A stretch of 64,000 bases of DNA from Rouxiella sp. WC2420 (GTDB lineage: Bacteria > Pseudomonadota > Gammaproteobacteria > Enterobacterales > Enterobacteriaceae): positions 930,001 to 994,000 of the forward strand of contig NZ_CP165628.1 of the NCBI RefSeq assembly GCF_041200025.1, read 5' to 3'. A program made the position numbers and the translations under genes. Positions 58,103-64,000 of this stretch are shown here, piece after piece. Below the pieces are notes generated by a model. The model was not told where the DNA came from, searched no databases, and saw nothing but the letters and a program-made list of their open reading frames with translations. Position 1 is the stretch's first letter; each line of letters begins with the position of its first letter.

Positions 58103-58909
58103 TTAGTTTGCTGCTGTAGTCTCGTGAACCAGAATGTTTGGCAGCGTTTCATCTTTACGCAGCGTCATGATTTCACAGCCGTTCTCAGTGACAACCAGAG
58201 TGTGCTCGTACTGTGCCGACAGGCTGCGGTCTTGCGTCTTCACCGTCCAGCCGTCTTTCATGGTGCGGATACGGAAACCACCGACGTTTACCATCGGCTC
58301 GATGGTGAAAGCCATGCCAGCCTGCAGCACCACGCCACCGTCATCGCCATCATAGTGCAAGACCTGTGGTTCTTCATGGAAGCCTTCGCCGATGCCGTGT
58401 CCGCAGTAATCGCGAACCACAGAGAACTTCTCGGCTTCAACGAACTGCTGAATTGCTTTGCCCAGCGTACGCAGTCGGATACCCGGTTTGACCATTTTCA
58501 GCGCCAGATACAAGCTTTCTTGCGTTACACGGCACAGGCGCGCGCCCAGAATGGTTGGCTTGCCGACGATAAACATGGTTGAGGTATCACCATGAAAACC
58601 GTCTTTGATGACCGTGACGTCAATGTTGACGATATCACCGTCTTTGAGAAGACGTTCGTCGCTTGGAATACCGTGACATACCACTTCATTGATCGAGATA
58701 CACACTGACTTCGGAAAGCCGTGGTAACCCAGGCAGGCAGGGATGGCCTGCTGATTCACAGTGATATGCTCGTGACAGATGCGGTCAAGTTCAGCCGTGC
58801 TGACGCCGGGTTTAATGTGCGGTTCGACGATCTCCAGCACTTCGGCAGCCAGGCGGCCAGCGACGCGCATTTTTTCGATGTCTTGAGGTGTTTTGATTGA
58901 AATTGCCAT
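58103..58909 (-). CDS. map: Methionine aminopeptidase Map
   Basis: 268 residues, type I enzyme that removes initiator Met from nascent proteins. The metal-ligand blocks N-I-D-V-T-V-I-K-D-G-F-H-G-D-T-S, C-G-H-G-I-G and F-T-I-E-P-M are present. It is divergent from rpsB and followed by glnD, the E. coli arrangement. Confidence 0.97.
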   Translation of the reverse strand: MAISIKTPQDIEKMRVAGRLAAEVLEIVEPHIKPGVSTAELDRICHEHITVNQQAIPACLGYHGFPKSVCISINEVVCHGIPSDERLLKDGDIVNIDVTVIKDGFHGDTSTMFIVGKPTILGARLCRVTQESLYLALKMVKPGIRLRTLGKAIQQFVEAEKFSVVRDYCGHGIGEGFHEEPQVLHYDGDDGGVVLQAGMAFTIEPMVNVGGFRIRTMKDGWTVKTQDRSLSAQYEHTLVVTENGCEIMTLRKDETLPNILVHETTAAN

Positions 58910-59067
58910 GAATGAATCCTGCGGGTGTCATGTTTTTGACGACCTTTGCTAAAACAGCCTTTCTTTATGCCTGCCGGTCGACAATAATATTAGATGGGCT
59001 CATGGTATCAGCCCTGTTCTGAGCTGCCAAATTATCATTCTTCCGCCGCGCTTTTGTTTAAGTTTAG

Positions 59068-59097
59068 TTGGTTTCTGGTCCGAATTTATGGTATAAA
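59068..59097 (+). promoter_or_regulatory. rpsB promoter
   Basis: TTGGTT and TATAAA are 18 bases apart and followed by GCGCGCC, a GC-rich discriminator typical of promoters under stringent control. It lies in the map-rpsB gap (432 bases), which otherwise holds the leader and no gene. Confidence 0.6.
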
Positions 59098-59209
59098 GCG
59101 CGCCGGCAATCACTGTATTGTCTTTGCAGAAAGACTCAGGTCTAGTTGCAGCAGGCAAAAAGTGGATGAGCCAAACACTCACTCATTTGTGTACTTATTC
59201 GTTTAATAA

Positions 59210-60067
<858 letters not shown>

Positions 60068-60083
60068 TAAGGACGGCTCCGAT

Positions 60084-60208
60084 ATACCCAATAGATTTCA
60101 AGGTGCAGGAAGGCGGCAACTGAACGAATCCCCCGGAATTTACATCAGTAAATGACTGGGGTGAGCGAGGGCAGCCAACGCACATGCAGATTGAAAGATG
60201 ATGGGTAT
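60084..60208 (+). repeat. Complete ERIC element between rpsB and tsf
   Basis: 125 bp bounded by ATACCC and GGGTAT. The core GAATCCCCCGGAATTTACAT and CAGTAAATGACTGGGGTGAG is the ERIC consensus. Arms ATAGATTTCAAGGTGCA and TGCAGATTGAAAGATGATGG pair, so the RNA can fold into one long hairpin within the operon transcript. Confidence 0.88.
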
Positions 60209-60244
60209 GCAGCCCTTATTAACCAGGTATTGAATATGTTGGTT

Positions 60245-60266
60245 AGGGGGCCTTAATTGGCCCCCT
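60245..60266 (+). terminator. rpsB-tsf intergenic attenuator hairpin
   Basis: GGGGGCC and GGCCCCC around TTAATT form a perfect 7-bp GC stem, followed by TTTGCTT. E. coli has a partial terminator at this place in the operon. Confidence 0.7.
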
Positions 60267-60339
60267 TTGCTTATCTTAAATGCGAGAAATATCCTACTGC
60301 AAAACGACTTTTTGCACTGGGATAATCGAGGAAACTACA

Positions 60340-61191
60340 ATGGCTGATATTACCGCTGCCCTGGTAAAAGAACTGCGCGAACGTACTGGCGCTGGCATGA
60401 TGGACTGCAAAAAAGCTTTGGTTGAAGCTAACGGCGACATCGAGCTGTCTATCGAAAACATGCGTAAATCTGGCGCGATCAAAGCTGCTAAGAAAGCAGG
60501 CAACGTAGCTGCTGACGGCGTGATTAAAACCAAAATCGAAGGCAACTACGGTCTGATCCTTGAAGTTAACTGCCAGACCGACTTCGTTGCTAAAGATGGT
60601 GGTTTCCAGGCTTTCGCTGAAAAAGTGCTGGATGCTGCTTTCGCTGGCAAAATCACTGACGTTGAAGTATTGAAAGCACAGTTCGAAGAAGAGCGCGTTG
60701 CTTTGGTTGCCAAAATCGGTGAGAACATCAACATTCGCCGTATCGCTTCTCTGGAAGGCGACGTTCTGGGTAGCTACCTGCACGGTGCTCGCATCGGTGT
60801 TCTGGTTTCTGCTACTGGTGCCGATGAAGAGCTGGTTAAGCAAATCGCTATGCACGTTGCTGCAAGCAAGCCAGAGTTCGTTAAGCCAGAAGACGTTTCT
60901 GCAGAAGTTGTAGAAAAAGAGTACCAGGTTCAGCTGGACATCGCACTGCAGTCTGGCAAGCCTAAAGAAATCGCAGAGAAAATGGTTGAAGGCCGCATGA
61001 AGAAATTCACCGGCGAAGTTTCTCTGACTGGTCAGCCTTTCGTTATCGAACCAAGCAAAACTGTTGCTCAGGTTCTGAAAGAGCACAACGCTGACGTTGT
61101 TAACTTCATCCGCTTTGAAGTGGGCGAAGGCATCCAGAAAGCCGAGACTGATTTTGCTGCAGAAGTTGCTGCAATGAGCAAACAGTCTTAA
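60340..61191 (+). CDS. tsf: Elongation factor Ts
   Basis: 283 residues. EF-Ts exchanges GDP on EF-Tu. Key blocks are [16 protein letters not shown] and V-N-C-Q-T-D-F-V-A. The frame opens 20 codons earlier, but M-A-D-I-T-A is the established start, with GAGGAA upstream. A terminator follows. Confidence 0.98.
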   Translation: MADITAALVKELRERTGAGMMDCKKALVEANGDIELSIENMRKSGAIKAAKKAGNVAADGVIKTKIEGNYGLILEVNCQTDFVAKDGGFQAFAEKVLDAAFAGKITDVEVLKAQFEEERVALVAKIGENINIRRIASLEGDVLGSYLHGARIGVLVSATGADEELVKQIAMHVAASKPEFVKPEDVSAEVVEKEYQVQLDIALQSGKPKEIAEKMVEGRMKKFTGEVSLTGQPFVIEPSKTVAQVLKEHNADVVNFIRFEVGEGIQKAETDFAAEVAAMSKQS

Positions 61192-61212
61192 TGCTGGATT
61201 GATGCAAAAAAT

Positions 61213-61241
61213 GGAACCGCTGCAATTGGCGGTTCCGTTTT
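61213..61241 (+). terminator. Rho-independent terminator after tsf
   Basis: GGAACCGC and GCGGTTCC form an 8-bp stem, followed by GTTTT. Confidence 0.82.
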
Positions 61242-61381
61242 ATCCAGCCTTGAAATATCCAGGGGTTCAACCCTTTAGCAGTTATGTCAGACTGTAGTTT
61301 TTGTCTGATAACATCACAGGATTTGTGATGCAAAAAAAACGACCATCCCATTACGACACATTGCTTCTTAGGACAGACACC

Positions 61382-62113
61382 ATGGCTACCAATGCGAAAC
61401 CCGTTTATCAGCGTATCCTGCTAAAACTCAGTGGCGAAGCCCTGCAAGGCAGTGAAGGTTTTGGTATCGATGCGAGCGTTTTGGATCGCATGGCACAGGA
61501 AGTTAAAGAACTGGTTGAGCTGGGCATCCAGGTGGGTGTCGTGATTGGCGGCGGGAACCTGTTCCGTGGTGCCGGTCTTGCTCAGGCAGGAATGAACCGC
61601 GTGGTGGGCGATCACATGGGAATGCTGGCCACAGTTATGAATGGTCTGGCAATGCGTGATGCACTGCACCGTGCCTATGTGAATGCGCGCCTGATGTCGG
61701 CAATTCCGCTTAACGGCGTTTGCGACAATTACAGCTGGGCCGAAGCAATCAGCCTGCTGCGTAATAACCGTGTCGTGATTTTTGCAGCCGGTACTGGCAA
61801 CCCATTCTTTACTACCGATTCTGCGGCCTGTTTGCGCGGGATTGAAATTGAAGCCGACGTGGTTCTGAAAGCGACTAAAGTTGACGGTGTGTTCTCTGCC
61901 GATCCGGTTAAACACCCAGACGCGACCATGTTCGACCACCTGACTTATACTGACGTGTTGGATAAAGAATTGAAAGTCATGGACCTTGCCGCCTTTACGC
62001 TGGCTCGTGACCATAATCTGCCAATTCGTGTTTTCAATATGAACAAACCAGGCGCACTGCGCCGCGTGGTTATGGGCGAAAACGAAGGTACGCTGATTTC
62101 CAAAGGCGAATAA
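61382..62113 (+). CDS. pyrH: Uridylate kinase PyrH
   Basis: 243 residues, hexameric UMP kinase of the amino-acid-kinase fold. The P-loop-like [10 protein letters not shown] and G-G-G-N-L-F-R-G bind ATP and UMP. It makes UDP and is activated by GTP. The frame extends 27 codons further upstream but M-A-T-N-A-K-P is the family start. Confidence 0.97.
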   Translation: MATNAKPVYQRILLKLSGEALQGSEGFGIDASVLDRMAQEVKELVELGIQVGVVIGGGNLFRGAGLAQAGMNRVVGDHMGMLATVMNGLAMRDALHRAYVNARLMSAIPLNGVCDNYSWAEAISLLRNNRVVIFAAGTGNPFFTTDSAACLRGIEIEADVVLKATKVDGVFSADPVKHPDATMFDHLTYTDVLDKELKVMDLAAFTLARDHNLPIRVFNMNKPGALRRVVMGENEGTLISKGE

Positions 62114-62204
62114 CCTGCTGTTGTCCCAGACGACCATTTTGAATATTCACGGACTATACTAAGACTATGGTCTGCCTAGTAATCTGTTTCCAAAGGTTCG
62201 CAAC

Positions 62205-62762
62205 GTGATAAATGACATCAGAAAAGATGCTGAAGTTCGCATGGGCAAATGCGTTGAAGCATTCGAAAACAACATCAGCAAAATCCGCACCGGCCGTGCA
62301 CAGCCGAGCATCCTCGATGGTATTCAGGTTGATTACTACGGTTCAAAAACTCCGCTGCGCCAGTTGGCGAACGTAGTCGTAGAAGATGCTCGTACTCTGG
62401 CAGTCACCGTGTTTGACCGCTCTATCAGCGCTGCTGTAGAAAAGGCCATCATGACTTCAGATTTGGGTCTGAACCCAATGTCTGCTGGCAGCACCATCCG
62501 CGTTCCACTGCCTCCACTGACTGAAGAGCGTCGTAAAGATCTGATCAAGATCGTACGTGGCGAAGCAGAGCAGGGCCGTGTTTCAGTGCGTAACGTGCGC
62601 CGTGATGCCAACGACAAAGTGAAAGCTTTGTTGAAAGACAAAGAAATCAGTGAAGATGAAGATCGCCGTTCTCAAGACGATATTCAGAAAATGACTGATG
62701 TCTTCATCAAGTCAATCGACAAATCTCTGAGTGATAAAGAAGCCGAATTGCTGGATTTCTAA
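62205..62762 (+). CDS. frr: Ribosome recycling factor Frr
   Basis: 185 residues, the E. coli length. It splits post-termination ribosomes together with EF-G. The three-helix-bundle ends (S-K-I-R-T-G-R-A and [10 protein letters not shown]) are conserved. The start codon is GTG (M-I-N-D-I-R-K-D-A), as in E. coli. Confidence 0.97.
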   Translation: MINDIRKDAEVRMGKCVEAFENNISKIRTGRAQPSILDGIQVDYYGSKTPLRQLANVVVEDARTLAVTVFDRSISAAVEKAIMTSDLGLNPMSAGSTIRVPLPPLTEERRKDLIKIVRGEAEQGRVSVRNVRRDANDKVKALLKDKEISEDEDRRSQDDIQKMTDVFIKSIDKSLSDKEAELLDF

Positions 62763-62783
62763 TCATTGCGCAGGCAGTTTACG

Positions 62784-62815
62784 AAGCGTCGCTTAAGCGG
62801 CGCTTAATTTTTTTT
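62784..62815 (+). terminator. Rho-independent terminator after frr
   Basis: AAGCGTCGC and GCGGCGCTT form a 9-bp stem around TTAA, followed by AATTTTTTTT. Nothing else is visible in the gap up to dxr. Confidence 0.85.
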
Positions 62816-62997
62816 AAATCGGCATTTCTCCTAAAACTCCCATACTTAATTGTAAATTAAGAATTTATCAATAAAATGGGCAGCATTCCCTCGTAGTGAA
62901 CCACAGCATTTGGTGCTTAAATCTGATAGACAAGCGGCCCGATGAGTAACAGACTGTGTCACTTCCGATAATGACTATCGCTATACTGAGTACCTTC

Positions 62998-64000
62998 ATG
63001 AAGCAACTGACTATTCTTGGCTCCACGGGTTCTGTAGGCACCAGCACACTTTCGGTTGTGCGCTCTAATCCCGATGCCTTTAGTGTTCGTGCGCTGGTCG
63101 CCGGAAATAATGTTCAGGTAATGGCTGAGCAATGCCTCGAGTTTTCCCCGCAATATGCTTCGATGGGCGATGAGACGTCTGCAGCAGCACTGCGCCTTGT
63201 TCTGCAGGAGCAGGGGAGTAAAACCGAGGTTCTTTCCGGCGTTAACGCCGCCTGCGAACTTGCAGCGCTGGATGATGTCAGCCAGGTTATGTCGGCTATT
63301 GTTGGAGCAGCAGGACTCCTGCCAACGCTGGCGGCAGTAAAAGCCGGTAAACGCGTATTGCTGGCAAATAAAGAATCCCTGGTAACTTGTGGTCGCATCT
63401 TTATGGATGCGGTACGTGAAAGCCAAAGTCAGCTATTACCGATCGACAGCGAACACAATGCTATTTTCCAGAGCCTGCCCGAAAAGGTGCAGCAGCAGAT
63501 GGGCTATGCCTCACTGGAAGAAAACGGTGTATCGCGCATTATTCTGACCGGCTCAGGCGGTCCGTTCCGTGAACTTCCATTGGCAGAGTTTGACGCCGTG
63601 ACGCCGGAACGCGCCTGTGCACACCCAAACTGGTCAATGGGCCGTAAAATTTCCGTCGACTCTGCCACCATGATGAATAAGGGGCTGGAGTATATTGAGG
63701 CGCGCTGGCTGTTTAATGCTTCTGCGGAACAGATGGAAGTGATCATTCATCCTCAATCGATGATTCACTCGATGGTTCGCTACATTGATGGTAGCGTGCT
63801 GGCACAGCTGGGTTCTCCGGACATGCGCACGCCAATCGCTCATGCGATGGCTTATCCTGCGCGAGTTTCAGCAGGCGTCCAACCACTGGATTTCTGCAAG
63901 ATGGGGGCGTTAACGTTTAGCGAGCCAGATTATGTTCGCTATCCGTGCCTGAAGTTGGCGATTGACGCGAGTCGTACTGGCCAGTCTGCCACTACGACGC
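62998..64000 (+). CDS. dxr: 1-deoxy-D-xylulose 5-phosphate reductoisomerase, N-terminal part
   Basis: The frame is open to the right edge: about 334 of 398 residues. It converts DXP to MEP, the committed step of the non-mevalonate isoprenoid pathway. The NADPH loop [14 protein letters not shown], the metal-binding [11 protein letters not shown] and the flexible loop [10 protein letters not shown] are intact. An ATG 27 bases earlier is in frame; the one used matches the family start M-K-Q-L-T-I. Confidence 0.96.
   Translation, partial: MKQLTILGSTGSVGTSTLSVVRSNPDAFSVRALVAGNNVQVMAEQCLEFSPQYASMGDETSAAALRLVLQEQGSKTEVLSGVNAACELAALDDVSQVMSAIVGAAGLLPTLAAVKAGKRVLLANKESLVTCGRIFMDAVRESQSQLLPIDSEHNAIFQSLPEKVQQQMGYASLEENGVSRIILTGSGGPFRELPLAEFDAVTPERACAHPNWSMGRKISVDSATMMNKGLEYIEARWLFNASAEQMEVIIHPQSMIHSMVRYIDGSVLAQLGSPDMRTPIAHAMAYPARVSAGVQPLDFCKMGALTFSEPDYVRYPCLKLAIDASRTGQSATTT

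Noticed and set aside
60271-61086. 271-codon minus-strand frame
   Set aside because: Antisense shadow of tsf, caused by its biased codon use; Phe/Asn-rich translation with no family features.

Overview
This is a chromosomal window from a member of the Enterobacterales. Nearly every housekeeping protein reads as a close homologue of its Escherichia coli counterpart, and the order aas-lplT-tas-ygdR-mutH-rppH-ptsP-lgt-thyA-ppdA/ppdB/ygdB/ppdC-recC-ptrA-recB-recD-argA-amiC-metZWV-mltA-tcdA-csdE-csdA-ygdI-gcvB-gcvA-ygdD-rlmM is the E. coli 61-64 min order. It is not E. coli itself. The yqcC-truC-yqcA block runs straight into yaeH-dapD-glnD-map-rpsB-tsf-pyrH-frr-dxr (near 4 min in E. coli), ERIC repeats are frequent, and several non-E. 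coli genes are inserted. A Yersiniaceae-type genome (Serratia, Rahnella, Ewingella, Rouxiella or a relative) is the best guess from sequence alone.

Left end (1-9.1 kb): the tail of a family 1 6-phospho-glycosidase, a PTS IIB protein and an ExuR/UxuR-like regulator; then galR with a perfect palindromic operator, a BisC-like molybdenum reductase, the two tandem OmrA/OmrB small RNAs, and aas-lplT for lysophospholipid recycling.

9.1-22.5 kb: tas and ygdR, which are neighbours in E. coli, are separated here by an AT-rich insertion holding a three-gene set: an unrecognised 241-residue protein, an IscS-type cysteine desulfurase starting at TTG, and an MFS exporter. This is the best candidate in the window for an undescribed system, possibly making and exporting a sulfur-containing small molecule. 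mutH and rppH follow, with a DnaA-box cluster between them at the position of the E. coli DnaA-reactivating site DARS2. Then come ptsP, lgt-thyA and the minor-pseudopilin genes ppdA/ppdB/ygdB/ppdC.

22.5-37.4 kb: recC-ptrA-recB-recD (the RecBCD recombination enzyme with pitrilysin embedded), argA with a tandem pair of ARG boxes, and Tat-exported amiC.

37.4-46.3 kb: three initiator tRNA genes (metZWV), mltA, tcdA, the csdA-csdE sulfur-transfer pair, ygdI, the sRNA GcvB divergent from gcvA, then ygdD and rlmM. The 3' end of tcdA is formed by an ERIC remnant. Between rlmM and xni lies a 1-kb array of eight tandem 125-bp ERIC units.

46.3-64 kb: xni, ppnN, queF, syd, the CsrA-sequestering RNA CsrB with two UvrY-type palindromes upstream, an MFS carrier, yqcC-truC-yqcA, an ERIC-like palindrome, then yaeH, dapD, glnD and map on the minus strand, and the plus-strand rpsB-tsf-pyrH-frr-dxr block. 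A complete ERIC sits between rpsB and tsf. dxr runs off the right edge.
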